Under the pieces are notes generated by a model. It saw only the letters and a program-made list of their open reading frames with translations, had not been told where the DNA came from and did not search any database. From Rhodothermaceae bacterium (GTDB lineage: Bacteria; Bacteroidota; Rhodothermia; Rhodothermales; Bin80), in NCBI GenBank assembly GCA_009838195.1, contig VXSC01000036.1, positions 93,300 through 157,299 of the forward strand: a stretch of 64,000 bases of DNA, given 5' to 3'. Made by a program: the position numbers and the translations under genes. Of this stretch, positions 9,450-18,644 are shown in pieces. Positions within the stretch are counted from its first letter, which is position 1, and the number at the start of each line of letters is the position of its first letter.

Positions 9450-10558
9450 CGGATCCGCTCACCTAAGAGCCTATTACAGGTCAGAATCCCATCTGGAGTC
9501 AGCGCCCACGCCCCGCTGTCGTACATCTTTACCAGCCCCCTGCCTTCCAATCTACGTAGCTGCCGATAAAGCGTACCTTTCTTTGGGTGGATGACTCTCA
9601 GGGCGGTCTCCATATGCGGGTATCCCAAATCGTCATGCTTTCTTGCTAACTCAAATAAGTCCAGTAGAACTGCCTCGCTCTTGAGTTTACGATTCTGGAC
9701 CGTTTGGCGAGCCTGCTGCCAAATAATTCCGCGATGTGGTGCAATTAGTATGGATACAACGACGAACCCACCAGCACATACCACAATGGTTGGACCAGTC
9801 GGTAGATTCGAGGTGGTCGTACTCAACAATGCCCCACCGACCCCACAGAGAGCCCCTGTAACCATTGAGATCAACGCCATGACTCCCAAGTTATCCGTCC
9901 ACTGACGCGCCGCTGCTGCAGGTGCAATGATCATGGCACTCATCAGAACTACTCCCACGGTCTGGAGCCCGATCACAATTGCAACTACCAGAAGTGTCGT
10001 TAACCCGATATCCAACCAGCGCACTGGCAATACCAGACTGTGCGCAAACTCTGGGTCAAAGGCAAGCAGCTTGAACTCTTTCCAAAACAAGAGCAAAGCC
10101 ACCAACACAATCCCACCCAAGACCGTCATCGTAATGACATCTCCTACAACAAGGGATGCTGCCTGACCAAACAGAAACGAATCAAGTCCCGCCTGATTGG
10201 CATTGGGATATTTCTGTATAAAGGTCAGAAGTACCAGACCGGCACCAAAGAACACCGACAATACAAGCCCAAGGGCACTGTCGTACTTGACGCGTGTACT
10301 TGTGGTTACAAGTAAAACAACTGCTGTGGCTAACCATCCGGCCAAGCCTGCTCCCACCATTAAAACTAGAGAAGCTTTACTGCTGGTCAGAATAAACGCA
10401 AGGCCAATTCCCGGCAAAGCTGCATGCGACACGGCATCTCCCAGCAAGCTCTGCCTTCGCAGCACTGCAAACGTGCCCAACGCACCGCTTACAGCACCGA
10501 GTATGGCAGTACCGAGTGTGACCGTGCGGAGCGTATAGTCGTCGAAGAACTGCTCCAT
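9446..10558 (-). CDS. mntC: Mn/Zn ABC importer permease with C-terminal winged-helix domain
   Basis: Second ABC-3 family permease, also 370 residues and paralogous to its downstream neighbour, so the importer is probably a permease heterodimer. The membrane part spans about residues 10-280 and includes SLLGDAVSHAALPGIGLAF. The tail (about 285-370) has the helix-turn-helix-wing pattern more clearly than its paralogue: a helical start, then LYRQLRRLEGRGLVKMYDSG and WALTPDG. This is typical of a DtxR- or PadR-like winged helix. The tail could bind metal, DNA or the ATPase; none of this can be decided here. The ATPase gene stop is 2 bp upstream of its ATG, so translation is tightly coupled. Confidence 0.87.
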   Translation of the reverse strand: MEQFFDDYTLRTVTLGTAILGAVSGALGTFAVLRRQSLLGDAVSHAALPGIGLAFILTSSKASLVLMVGAGLAGWLATAVVLLVTTSTRVKYDSALGLVLSVFFGAGLVLLTFIQKYPNANQAGLDSFLFGQAASLVVGDVITMTVLGGIVLVALLLFWKEFKLLAFDPEFAHSLVLPVRWLDIGLTTLLVVAIVIGLQTVGVVLMSAMIIAPAAAARQWTDNLGVMALISMVTGALCGVGGALLSTTTSNLPTGPTIVVCAGGFVVVSILIAPHRGIIWQQARQTVQNRKLKSEAVLLDLFELARKHDDLGYPHMETALRVIHPKKGTLYRQLRRLEGRGLVKMYDSGAWALTPDGILTCNRLLGERIR

Positions 10559-10560
10559 GC

Positions 10561-11295
10561 TTATTGTGCATCCTTGATGATTGCAATGCGCCCTCCATAG
10601 GTAAGTCCCAGATTCGTATCTGTGAACGCTTCTGAGACGGGTCCACTTGCAATGCGGCGTACATTCAAAAGCAAGACTTCATCGAAATAGGTTGAGACCG
10701 TCTGGAGATCATGATGTACGACCAGAACCGTTTTTCCGGATGAGCGCAGAGAGTGCAGGATGTCAATAATCGCACGTTCGGTCGTCGCATCTACACCCTG
10801 CAGGGGCTCATCCATAAGGTATACACGAGCGTCTTGGATCAGGGCACGTGCCAAAAATACGCGCTGCCGCTGCCCTCCGGATAATTGGCTGATTTGACGA
10901 TGAGCAAACCCGGCCATATCAACCTTTTCGAGCGCAGCTATCGCTTCCTTGCGCTCGCTACGACCGGGCCGGCGAATCCAACCAAGCCGACCGTACAGCC
11001 CCATCAAGACCACATCCAATACGCTGGTTGGGAAATCCCAGTCTACCGTTCCACGTTGCGGCACGTACCCTACAGACGAAGCTACATTGCGGTACGGCTT
11101 CCCCAAGATGCGGACCTGGCCAGCCGCCGGCTTCATCAATCCCAGAATTGCTTTGATCAGGGTCGTCTTCCCCGCACCGTTGGGACCAACAACCGCCATC
11201 AATACTCCCGAAGCAACATCCAAATCAATGTCCCACAGGACCGGACGTTCTCGATAGGCTACGGTAAGGTCACGAACTTCTATTGCGTTCACCAT
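10561..11295 (-). CDS. mntB: Mn/Zn ABC importer ATP-binding protein
   Basis: Cytoplasmic ATPase that powers the metal importer encoded around it. It has Walker A (GPNGAGKTT, about residues 37-45 of the chosen frame), the Q-loop region VGYVPQRG, the signature LSGGQRQR, Walker B YLMDEP, and the switch His in VVHHDLQTV. The segment [15 protein letters not shown] is characteristic of Mn/Zn importer ATPases. I chose ATG 11295 (244 residues). An ATG 27 bp further upstream is in frame but adds a non-homologous leader and lengthens the overlap with the binding-protein gene from 26 to 53 bp. It is the second gene of the four-gene operon. Confidence 0.93.
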   Translation of the reverse strand: MVNAIEVRDLTVAYRERPVLWDIDLDVASGVLMAVVGPNGAGKTTLIKAILGLMKPAAGQVRILGKPYRNVASSVGYVPQRGTVDWDFPTSVLDVVLMGLYGRLGWIRRPGRSERKEAIAALEKVDMAGFAHRQISQLSGGQRQRVFLARALIQDARVYLMDEPLQGVDATTERAIIDILHSLRSSGKTVLVVHHDLQTVSTYFDEVLLLNVRRIASGPVSEAFTDTNLGLTYGGRIAIIKDAQ

Positions 11296-12223
11296 TGGAA
11301 AGCGCCTTGACGATTGTATCAATGTTGTGTCGAATCATCCCCAAATAGGTCGATGCCGGGGTAGATGCCCCTCCCAGTGCATCTCCGTACAATGTACCAC
11401 CAATGCTTACCTCAAAGCCTCTGGCTTTTACGGCTTCCCGTACCGCTTCAATGCCACGTGGAGAAACCGAAGACTCAATAAACATTGCTGGAATTCTTCG
11501 CTCAGCCACCAGAGTTGCCAGATCCTGCACATCTGCCATTCCCGCTTCTAGCACAGTGGAAATCCCTTGAAGACCATGCACTTCGAGACCATAAGCCTGC
11601 CCAAAGTATCCAAATGCATCATGCGATGTTACGAGTACCCGCTTCTGTTCGGGAATCTCGGCAACCCTTCTTCGCACATACGCATCCACCTCCATCAATT
11701 CAATGGCGTAGGCTTCTCCATGTGATGAAAACAACTCTTCACGCCCGGGATCCAATGCTCCAAGTGCATTTGCAAGAGCCTGTGCAGCTTGGGCCCAAAG
11801 CGTTGCATCAAACCATACATGAGGGTCATAATTCCCCTGAAAGAGTTCCGATGTGATCAAGAGGCTATCGGGTACACCGACTTCGGCAACTGCAATCGTT
11901 GCTCTTCCTTGTTCTTTTATTGCCTCAAAGAGATCTCCCATCTTCCCCTCCAGGTGCAACCCATTGTAGACAACAAGATCGGCTTCGGCCATTCTCGAAA
12001 CATCCCGCGCACTAGCCTTATAGAGATGCGGATCCACTCCCGGTCCCATTAACGATTCCACCACCACCTCCGAGCCGCCAACCTCACGAACCAGATCTGC
12101 AATGATGCTTGTCGTAGCCACAACCCTGATTGCGCGATCAGAAAGTAGATTATCTGAACTCTCCATTGGAGTACAGTAGGCCAACAAACTCAGTCCTACG
12201 AGGCATCCGATGAGTGTACGCAT
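11270..12223 (-). CDS. mntA: Mn/Zn-binding lipoprotein of the ABC importer
   Basis: Cluster A-I metal-binding protein (TroA/MntA/PsaA family) that captures metal outside the inner membrane. The signal sequence ends in LLAYC with lipidation Cys17; Tyr at -1 is unusual for a lipobox. Ligand candidates are His66 (DPHLY), His135 (DPHVW), His201 (SHDAFGYFG) and Asp281 (LYGDAL), the same order and spacing as TroA. The segments VHGLQGIST and [14 protein letters not shown] match Bacillus MntA-type proteins, so Mn is the favoured substrate. It is the first gene of the operon. An MntR-type palindrome and a TATAAT lie just upstream, so repression by metal is likely. Confidence 0.92.
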   Translation of the reverse strand: MRTLIGCLVGLSLLAYCTPMESSDNLLSDRAIRVVATTSIIADLVREVGGSEVVVESLMGPGVDPHLYKASARDVSRMAEADLVVYNGLHLEGKMGDLFEAIKEQGRATIAVAEVGVPDSLLITSELFQGNYDPHVWFDATLWAQAAQALANALGALDPGREELFSSHGEAYAIELMEVDAYVRRRVAEIPEQKRVLVTSHDAFGYFGQAYGLEVHGLQGISTVLEAGMADVQDLATLVAERRIPAMFIESSVSPRGIEAVREAVKARGFEVSIGGTLYGDALGGASTPASTYLGMIRHNIDTIVKALSNGERNRSS

Positions 12224-12230
12224 TCGGCTA

Positions 12231-12236
12231 ATTATA
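12231..12236 (-). promoter_or_regulatory. -10 element of the mntABCD promoter
   Basis: On the minus strand TATAAT ends 7 bases before the mntA ATG, and no Shine-Dalgarno site intervenes. If this is the true -10, transcription would begin at or within a few bases of the start codon, giving a leaderless mRNA. No good -35 hexamer is visible; the palindrome fills the spacer. Confidence 0.45.
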
Positions 12237-12238
12237 AA

Positions 12239-12254
12239 TTTAGTCTTGCCTAAA
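12239..12254. promoter_or_regulatory. MntR/DtxR-type operator in front of mntA
   Basis: The 16-bp sequence reads TTTAGTCTTGCCTAAA on the plus strand. Twelve of the 16 positions obey two-fold symmetry, including perfect TTTAG/CTAAA outer arms. Its form (TTTAGGC-like half-sites) resembles DtxR/MntR/IdeR boxes. It lies directly upstream of the -10 of mntA, where a bound repressor would block RNA polymerase. The likely binder is the MntR-like protein at 21440-22087. Confidence 0.6.
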
Positions 12255-12503
12255 ACTTGATAAAGGCGAAACTGTTGCCGAGTTGATCGTTACGATTTTG
12301 GTATTCGACAGCACAACGAGCTCTACGAGCTGAGGGCTAGGACCTACAACAGTATCATCGTACGTGTGTGGTGCTACATCCAACCCAATGTACTACCTCT
12401 TGACTTTGCCCAATTTATTCAGGCCCTACCCCATGTTTGAGCTTCCAAGAGGATCTAGAGGTTCTTTCTCCTCCGTATATGCGGTTATTGTCGATTATTC
12501 AGT

Positions 12504-13388
12504 TCACTTCTTTACCAGTTTTCCTGTCTTACTGGCACCAGATTCTGCCATTATCTGGTACAGGTAGATTCCCGGGGGTATATCTAATTCTGTCAAGCGA
12601 ATGTACTGTTTCTTGCCTGCCGCCACTGATACATTTGGCAACGACAAAACCTCTCTCCCCAAGACGTCTAGCAACTGGATACTCACGACCGTTTGAACTG
12701 GTGAATCGATCACAAACGTAGTGTGATCCGTTATGGGATTGGGATAGTTTGTGGGGACTCTGAATTCCGCATAACGTGGGGCATTCTCCACACTCGTGCC
12801 AATTCTACATTGTGGAACCTCCATCGCCAAGGTACTTCCTGAATCTATACAATTATTCAGCGCTTGGGCAAGGGCATCTTTTTCGGCTTGATCAATCGTT
12901 AGATCATACTTGCTCTTTACGTCTACGATTCTGGCAGCGTACCAGCATACATTTTGATCCGGTTGCCACTCAGCGAAGTCCTTCGCTATTTTCTGGTAGC
13001 GATTCAGATAGGGTTCTGCCAAAGTCAAGTTTAGTAGGTCGGCATCAAAAGAACGCTTTTCCTCATTGCTCCGTGCACACATACCTGAACTGTGTGCCTC
13101 TGAAACTGCTACGATATGCTCTATATCTGATTCTCTCAGAGACTCAAAGCACATGCCGTCGTAGGGTGAAAACATCCCCCCTTGTTCCTCTACGATTTGC
13201 TGTTCAATATCTCTCACACCTGACGAGTATTCACTACGATCATAATCAGTGCACCAGTTTTCAGGTTCTACCTTCAGCGTATTTAAACTGTCCAGTACGG
13301 CTTGTGCCTGGAGCGCTCGCGCCGCACAGTGCACCGCAAGGACGGACACAAGCAGGTGAGGAAAGAATCGCAGAATCGTGTAGTGCAT
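12504..13388 (-). CDS. Secreted HNH-type nuclease with T9SS sorting domain
   Basis: A signal peptide (about residues 1-29, cleavage near LQAQA) is followed by a DUF1524/GmrSD-C-like HNH nuclease domain at about residues 40-185. Visible elements are DIEHIVAVSEAHSSG (Glu90-His91 in the metal-binding turn), DADLLNLTLAEPYLNR (Asn129-Arg130), the WQP...CWYA segment and a Cys near 180. After a linker, about residues 205-294 form a type A T9SS C-terminal domain: YPNPITDHTTFVI, then LLDVLGREV and PPGIYLYQI, ending in KLVKK. The product is therefore expected outside the cell, possibly for DNA scavenging or attack on competitors. The DNA target is unknown. The standard motif has Asp-His where this protein has Glu-His. 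It is a single-gene unit. Confidence 0.78.
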   Translation of the reverse strand: MHYTILRFFPHLLVSVLAVHCAARALQAQAVLDSLNTLKVEPENWCTDYDRSEYSSGVRDIEQQIVEEQGGMFSPYDGMCFESLRESDIEHIVAVSEAHSSGMCARSNEEKRSFDADLLNLTLAEPYLNRYQKIAKDFAEWQPDQNVCWYAARIVDVKSKYDLTIDQAEKDALAQALNNCIDSGSTLAMEVPQCRIGTSVENAPRYAEFRVPTNYPNPITDHTTFVIDSPVQTVVSIQLLDVLGREVLSLPNVSVAAGKKQYIRLTELDIPPGIYLYQIMAESGASKTGKLVKK

Positions 13389-13614
13389 GGTGTCCGGTCA
13401 GGTTAGAAATCAGTCCGGATACGAAAGTATCGGCAAAAACAATGATCTGAAACGCCCGATTATTAGTTAGGATAATTCCTGGATTTTATTCTATTTCGTG
13501 TGTAAAAATCACTGCCCTACTGACGCACATCTTGATCAGATAGCCGTCTTGAATCCCATAATTTTGCATCTCGTGAATCCCAGCGAGCTGTGAGAAACAC
13601 ATTTATGGTTCAAA

Positions 13615-14706
13615 CTATGCAATCGCCCCACCGCAGCTGCTTCCTGCCCCGGCTGTGCATCCATAACAATGACGTGCCGTACGTATTGCATGGTCCTGCC
13701 AAGTAGCAAGATCAAAATCCCGTACATGCGGCCTAGGGATATCCATGCGCATCTCCAATTGCTGATTAAAATCACAATCATATAAATATCCATCCCAGCT
13801 TATGGAGAGTGTATTTCGACACATCAACCCTGCAATTGTCGAAGGATTGAATGCTTGCAACAGTCTGTTCAAGTAAAGCTTTACCTGATTCGTGTCTACA
13901 AGCCACTCCAGGTATCGTGACATTGGCAAGTTATTGAGCGTCAGCAGTTGATCAAAACTGACCTCGTAATTGCGTGCCAAAGCCGTCTTCCATTCTGCTT
14001 CCAGGGAGGACTGATTCCCTGACAGGAACGCTCCAACAGGATTTGTCACCAAGACCAATTTGCGACGCGGGTCTCCCTGCCCATACCCGGCCTGATTCAA
14101 GCGCTGGAGTGCCTGGATGGATTTGCGGTACGTCCCATCTCCACGCTGCGCATCGGTACCGATTTTGCGGTAATGGGGCAACGAACAAACAACTTCTACG
14201 CCCCGGTCTGCAAACCATTCAGGTAAATGTTCATAGGGGCGAGTAAGCAAAATCGTGAGGTTACATCGATCAAGAACACGAAGCCCTCGGTGCACACATT
14301 CCTCAACGAGATACTCAAAATTAGAGTTAAGTTCAGGAGCTCCGCCCGTAAGGTCAACTGCCTGGGCCCCAGATCGGTCAATCGCCCGCAGGCAAGCATC
14401 AACGGTCTCCCGGTCCATGTTCTCATGGGTACGATCCGGCCCTGCATCAACATGACAGTGTCGGCAGGTCATATTACAAAGCTTACCAAGGTTGATCTGC
14501 ACAATCTCCAACCTGTCCGGCTTCAGCCGTGGCCACCCGCAGGAAGCTAAATCAAGCTCAAACTGACCGCTGTTTGTTGGCCCTCCGGTCGTACGTACAG
14601 CGTTAAGCACCTTCAATTGCTCCTCGGGATGTGCCAGTGGAGCAACCCGAGCAGACAGCGAAGACGTGGCACGTGGGCCCTGAGGAAGTGTATTCAAAGC
14701 AATCAT
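13615..14706 (-). CDS. arsS: Arsenosugar biosynthesis radical SAM protein ArsS
   Basis: Radical SAM enzyme that adds the 5'-deoxyadenosyl group of SAM to dimethylarsenite on the way to arsenosugars. The 4Fe-4S/SAM motif is CNMTCRHC (Cys77, Cys81, Cys84), followed by HVDAGPDR and the family segment DLTGGAPELNSNFEYLV. The C-terminal DUF3641 part has the Cys-rich end HCYGCTAGAGSSCGGA. Length 363 is usual for the family. It is last in a minus-strand set with arsM and the AhpD-like gene, with gaps of 11 and 26 bp. The assignment is firm at family level. Confidence 0.93.
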   Translation of the reverse strand: MIALNTLPQGPRATSSLSARVAPLAHPEEQLKVLNAVRTTGGPTNSGQFELDLASCGWPRLKPDRLEIVQINLGKLCNMTCRHCHVDAGPDRTHENMDRETVDACLRAIDRSGAQAVDLTGGAPELNSNFEYLVEECVHRGLRVLDRCNLTILLTRPYEHLPEWFADRGVEVVCSLPHYRKIGTDAQRGDGTYRKSIQALQRLNQAGYGQGDPRRKLVLVTNPVGAFLSGNQSSLEAEWKTALARNYEVSFDQLLTLNNLPMSRYLEWLVDTNQVKLYLNRLLQAFNPSTIAGLMCRNTLSISWDGYLYDCDFNQQLEMRMDIPRPHVRDFDLATWQDHAIRTARHCYGCTAGAGSSCGGAIA

Positions 14707-14732
14707 CTCTCAGATCTGAGTCCCATCCAAAA

Positions 14733-15065
14733 TTACATCGTTAAGCGCTTCACCTGGTCGAGCATCTGCACTCCATGCACCAATGCCGCACCGCCTCGAA
14801 TTGCAGTCGCCACATGTACTGCTTCGGTCATCTGTTCTAAATCCGAACCCGTTTCCAGACATGCCGTCGTGTACGCATCAATGCAGTATGGGCATTGAAC
14901 GGTGTTGGCCACTGCCAAGGCAATCAATGCCTTCTCCCTGGCTGTTAAGGCTCCTTCCTCAAATACCTTGTTGTAGTAGGTGAAGAATGCGTCGGCCAAT
15001 TCCTGATTTCCCTCAGCAATCTCTCCGAACCGGGGTAGGTGTGAACGATGATAATAATGATCCAT
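14733..15065 (-). CDS. Arsenosugar-associated AhpD-like (carboxymuconolactone decarboxylase fold) protein
   Basis: A 110-residue cytoplasmic protein with the AhpD core: KALIALAVANTVQCPYCIDA, in which the CPYC pair is the redox site, followed by AVHVATAIRGGAALVHG. Members of this exact type recur between arsM and arsS and are annotated as arsenosugar-biosynthesis-associated peroxidase-like proteins. The biochemical role is unproven; a thiol-redox or reductase role on the arsenical is plausible. It sits 11 bp downstream of arsM and 26 bp upstream of arsS, so one transcript is likely. Confidence 0.88.
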   Translation of the reverse strand: MDHYYHRSHLPRFGEIAEGNQELADAFFTYYNKVFEEGALTAREKALIALAVANTVQCPYCIDAYTTACLETGSDLEQMTEAVHVATAIRGGAALVHGVQMLDQVKRLTM

Positions 15066-15076
15066 GAACGATGTGA

Positions 15077-15823
15077 TTAGAGGTCTTGAGATTGCCGCCG
15101 GGCTCGGATGGTAAGGCTTGCAAGTCCATCCTGCTTGTTAATAATTTCAAGAGGCCGGAAGCGTACGACTTCCGGCTCCGTGAATCCTGCCTGTGCAATC
15201 AATTCCAGATAGGCGTCTTTTTCCGCCGCCCCGGCAACGCAACCGGCAGCTTCCTCTGCCTTCCTTATCAGTCCAGGATCTGGATTCCCAACCGTCACCA
15301 CATCTGAGATGATGAAGCGGCCACCTGGCCGCAGTACACGGGCGATCTCCGAGTAAGCTTTTTCTTTATCCGGGACCAGATTCAGTGTGCAATTGCTGAT
15401 GACAACATCAATGGAAGCATCTTGAATTGGAAGATCCTCAATATCCCCCTCTTGGAAAAACGTATTATCCATTTCCACAGCAATTGCATTTTCTTTTGCC
15501 TTTGCAACCATGGATGGAGCCAAATCGACACCAAGAACCTTTCCTTTTTTTCCTACGAGTGGTGCAGCAATCATTGCATCAAGGCCAGCACCAGATCCCA
15601 AGTCGAGTACGGTCTCTCCCGGTTTCAGGTCTGCATAATCCACCGGAGTCCCACAACCCAATCCCAAGTCAGCCTCTACCTGGTAACCGGGAGTATCCTG
15701 ATAAGCAAATTCATCCACCATGCGGCATCCACAATCCCGCTCCCCCCGGGCAATTGCATCGTACTTTTCACGCACAGTTTCTTTGACTGTGCAGCATGCT
15801 TGATCAGACTGTAACATCTCCAT
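15077..15823 (-). CDS. arsM: Arsenite S-adenosylmethionine methyltransferase ArsM
   Basis: Cytoplasmic methyltransferase converting trivalent arsenic to methylated forms. The Rossmann SAM site is VLDLGSGAGLDAM (residues 72-84) with acidic Asp100. The three arsenic-binding cysteines expected of ArsM are present: Cys57 (GLGCGTP), Cys145 (SNCTLNL) and Cys195 (AAGCVAG). An N-terminal Cys10-Cys11 pair and Cys31/Cys33 may bind further arsenic. Length 248 is normal for bacterial ArsM. A second ATG two codons downstream is an alternative start. It is first of three genes leading to arsS. No ArsR gene or clear ArsR box was found nearby. Confidence 0.93.
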   Translation of the reverse strand: MEMLQSDQACCTVKETVREKYDAIARGERDCGCRMVDEFAYQDTPGYQVEADLGLGCGTPVDYADLKPGETVLDLGSGAGLDAMIAAPLVGKKGKVLGVDLAPSMVAKAKENAIAVEMDNTFFQEGDIEDLPIQDASIDVVISNCTLNLVPDKEKAYSEIARVLRPGGRFIISDVVTVGNPDPGLIRKAEEAAGCVAGAAEKDAYLELIAQAGFTEPEVVRFRPLEIINKQDGLASLTIRARRQSQDL

Positions 15824-15915
15824 TTATCTGTTGATGAGCCTCATTTTATTTCTTCAGTGACCTCCAAAGAGAGCCTTATGGCTTTACCATCTCATAACAG
15901 CCCCCGCTTCATTCC

Positions 15916-17700
15916 CTAGTATACCTCCATGGTCTTTTCCTGCTCCTGATACTGCAATTCATAGAGCGTCTGGTAGAGGCCGCCAGCTGCAACTAATTCG
16001 TCATGCGTTCCCTGCTCTCTTAAAATTCCTTTGTGAAGCACAAGGATGGTATCCGAGTGACGGATTGTTGACAGTCGATGGGCAATGACCAAGGAGGTCC
16101 TCCCTTCCAGTACCCTTTCAAGAGCGTGTTGGATGATATGTTCCGTTTCCGTATCAATACTGGAGGTCGCTTCGTCGAGTACTAAGATATCTGGATCATG
16201 TGCTAGGACACGAACAAATGAGAGTAATTGCCTTTGTCCCTGTGAAAGGGATACTCCCCGCTCACCTACATCATGGTGGTACTGTTTCGGAAGCTGTTCA
16301 ATGAATTGATCTGCTCCGATCGCGCTTGCAGCCTGCTTCACCTGAGCGAGGGAAATATCAGGGTTTCCCAGCGAAATATTGCGACATATCGATCCCGAGA
16401 ATAGAAAAACATCCTGTAACACCAAACCAATACGCCACCGCAGATACTTGATTCGGAGTGTACGGATATCCTTCCCATCCAGAAGGATTTGTCCCTTCTG
16501 AATATCATAAAAACGCATGAGGAGGCTGATAATCGTTGTTTTTCCGCTACCTGTTGCTCCTACAATTGCTGCATTCTGCCCTCTACTAATCGTAAACGAT
16601 ACCCCCCGTAATACCCAATCTGGCGTTCCATCATCCAAGTTTTTATAGGCAAACCAGACATCATCAAAAACAATATCTCCTTCAAACCTTTGTGGAGGAT
16701 CCTGCACTTCCACATCGGGCAGTGACTGATCATTGTCAAGCACGTCGAAAATACGTTCTGCACCCGCCATCGCACCTTGAAGCGTATTAAACTGCTCTGA
16801 TAAATTCCGAATCGGCTCAAAGAATTGTCGACAGTATTGAATGAAGGCAATCAGAATCCCAACGGTCAGTGCACCGCCGATTGCACTGACCCCACCTGTC
16901 CATAGCACAAATCCTATCGCGGTTGATGCAATGATGTCCACCGCAGGCCAAAAGAGTGAGTGGTAAAAGACTGTTTTGAGCTGCGCGGTCTGATGCTCAT
17001 CATTGATTTTTTCAAAACGTTCCATCTCCACCTTCTCCCGACCGAAAAGCTGTACAATCAGCATCCCCGTTACATGCTCCTGCATGAACGAATTCAGACG
17101 TGCGACCTGCTTACGCGTCTCCCGGTATTGTCCTCGAACGTTTCGTTTAAACCATAGCGTCACCAACAGCATGAACGGCATCACGCACAACGTAACCAGT
17201 GCAAGAACCCAGTTGAGGCTGAACATGAATGCCGCAATGAACACCAGTTTGAACATATCCCCCATAATCACTACAATTCCCGCGGAAAGTACATCCGCTA
17301 GCGCCTCCACATCCGATGTCGTACGGGTGATCAGTCGCCCGATGGGCGTCCGATCAAAGAAAGAGAGGGATTGCCTCTGTACATGGCGAAAAACACGTAC
17401 ACGCACATCGTAAATCGCCTGCTGCCCAATCCACTGGGTGAAGTACGCATTCGTATACACCAATGCCCCCTCCAATGCTATCGCTCCCAACAGGGCAGTG
17501 ATTAATAAAGATAAACCGTCCAGTTCGCCGGGGACAATGTGATGGTCAATCGCCAAACGAATCAACCACGGGCGGAGTGGACCCAAAAACGAAGCCAGAA
17601 GCACCAGGCAAAATGCAAGAATTACCCAATGCTTATAGGGTATCAGGTATCCGATGATGCGCCTTAATAATCTCCGATCCAGACCTTTTGCTTTATTCAT
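15916..17700 (-). CDS. ABC exporter half-transporter, consensus-site subunit
   Basis: Type IV ABC exporter with six TM helices (about residues 15-310 of the chosen frame) and a C-terminal ATPase. It has Walker A GATGSGKTT, the altered signature LSQGQRQLLSF and a full Walker B with catalytic Glu (ILVLDEATSS). The degenerate LSQGQ together with a catalytic Glu is the pattern of BmrD/YheH-type subunits. The partner at 18645-20447 has the reverse pattern, so the two form a heterodimeric drug- or lipid-type exporter. I chose ATG 17700 (594 residues), which overlaps the RNase Z stop by 8 bp; the frame stays open 66 bp further upstream. The arsenosugar genes follow 92 bp downstream, so an arsenical is one possible substrate, but this is speculation. 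Confidence 0.88.
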   Translation of the reverse strand: MNKAKGLDRRLLRRIIGYLIPYKHWVILAFCLVLLASFLGPLRPWLIRLAIDHHIVPGELDGLSLLITALLGAIALEGALVYTNAYFTQWIGQQAIYDVRVRVFRHVQRQSLSFFDRTPIGRLITRTTSDVEALADVLSAGIVVIMGDMFKLVFIAAFMFSLNWVLALVTLCVMPFMLLVTLWFKRNVRGQYRETRKQVARLNSFMQEHVTGMLIVQLFGREKVEMERFEKINDEHQTAQLKTVFYHSLFWPAVDIIASTAIGFVLWTGGVSAIGGALTVGILIAFIQYCRQFFEPIRNLSEQFNTLQGAMAGAERIFDVLDNDQSLPDVEVQDPPQRFEGDIVFDDVWFAYKNLDDGTPDWVLRGVSFTISRGQNAAIVGATGSGKTTIISLLMRFYDIQKGQILLDGKDIRTLRIKYLRWRIGLVLQDVFLFSGSICRNISLGNPDISLAQVKQAASAIGADQFIEQLPKQYHHDVGERGVSLSQGQRQLLSFVRVLAHDPDILVLDEATSSIDTETEHIIQHALERVLEGRTSLVIAHRLSTIRHSDTILVLHKGILREQGTHDELVAAGGLYQTLYELQYQEQEKTMEVY

Positions 17701-18640
17701 TCGGGGAATCGGTCTGTGATGTGTCACCTTCGAAAACGATAGAATACTCGCGATATTCTTCCGCAATCTCCGTGTTATAGAAAACCGCTATTGCCTCTTG
17801 CCTGAGAAGCGTCACGTCTGAATATCTGGCACTGAAATGAGTCAGTAGCAACTTACCTGCACCAGCTGTCTTCGCCAGTAACGCCGCATCACGTGCTGTA
17901 CTATGCCCGGTGGAGGAGGCACGCTCTGTATCCTCCTGACTGAACGTGGCATCATGCACCAGTAAATCTGCATCCCCGGCAAGATCCAATCCCCCCTCAC
18001 ATGGACGTGTATCAGTGACATATGCGAAGGCTCCCCGTGACCGCTTCTTCACCTGATCGGGAGAAACCGTTCGCCCATCTGGTAGCTGAATAGTATGCCC
18101 CGCAGCTAGCCTTTGAAACTGTTCTTGCTGATCTATCCCGTGCGCATGTGCCAACACACCATCAATTTGGTTTGGCCCATCTATTTTTTCCACACGATAA
18201 CCAACACAGAATCTGCCGTGATCCAATGGCGCAGCACGGACCTGTAGCCCATGCCCCCGGTAGACTTCTTGCGATTTACAGTCTTCCTCCAGTACTACGT
18301 ATTGAATTTGAAAATGAATTTCCCCCGGTCGAAGTCCTGGGATCGCTCCTATGATATCTATAAGCTCCCGGGGAGCTACGATCGTAAGTGGGGGCTCGCG
18401 TCGCTCCAGGGACATTGAGATCAGGAGCCCAAAAATCCCCAGATAATGATCTCCATGCAAGTGCGAAATAAAGATTGCCCGGATACGACTCCTACGAATC
18501 CCTGCTTTCAGGAGACGGAACTGCGTCCCGTCCCCACAATCAAAAAGGAGCACCTTTCCCCGGCTTCGGAGCACATAGGCAGATAATCCCCGATCCTGAA
18601 CAATCGTCGCTGAAGATGTCCCCAATGGTATTAATTCCAT
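17693..18640 (-). CDS. rnz: Ribonuclease Z (tRNA 3' processing)
   Basis: Metallo-beta-lactamase fold endonuclease that trims the 3' trailer of tRNA precursors. The zinc motif SHLHGDH (His60, His62, Asp64, His65 from ATG 18640) is intact. Further elements are PLGTSSATIVQDRGLSAY near the N-terminus, PLDHG, VTDTRPC, HDATFSQED and LTHFSARY, all typical of the 300-residue tRNase Z short form. ATG 18640 gives 315 residues and begins MELIPLGTSS as expected; longer in-frame starts run into the upstream gene. It lies between the two exporter subunits, 4 bp after one and overlapping the other by 8 bp, a tightly packed three-gene operon. Confidence 0.93.
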   Translation of the reverse strand: MELIPLGTSSATIVQDRGLSAYVLRSRGKVLLFDCGDGTQFRLLKAGIRRSRIRAIFISHLHGDHYLGIFGLLISMSLERREPPLTIVAPRELIDIIGAIPGLRPGEIHFQIQYVVLEEDCKSQEVYRGHGLQVRAAPLDHGRFCVGYRVEKIDGPNQIDGVLAHAHGIDQQEQFQRLAAGHTIQLPDGRTVSPDQVKKRSRGAFAYVTDTRPCEGGLDLAGDADLLVHDATFSQEDTERASSTGHSTARDAALLAKTAGAGKLLLTHFSARYSDVTLLRQEAIAVFYNTEIAEEYREYSIVFEGDTSQTDSPNE

Positions 18641-18644
18641 CAAC

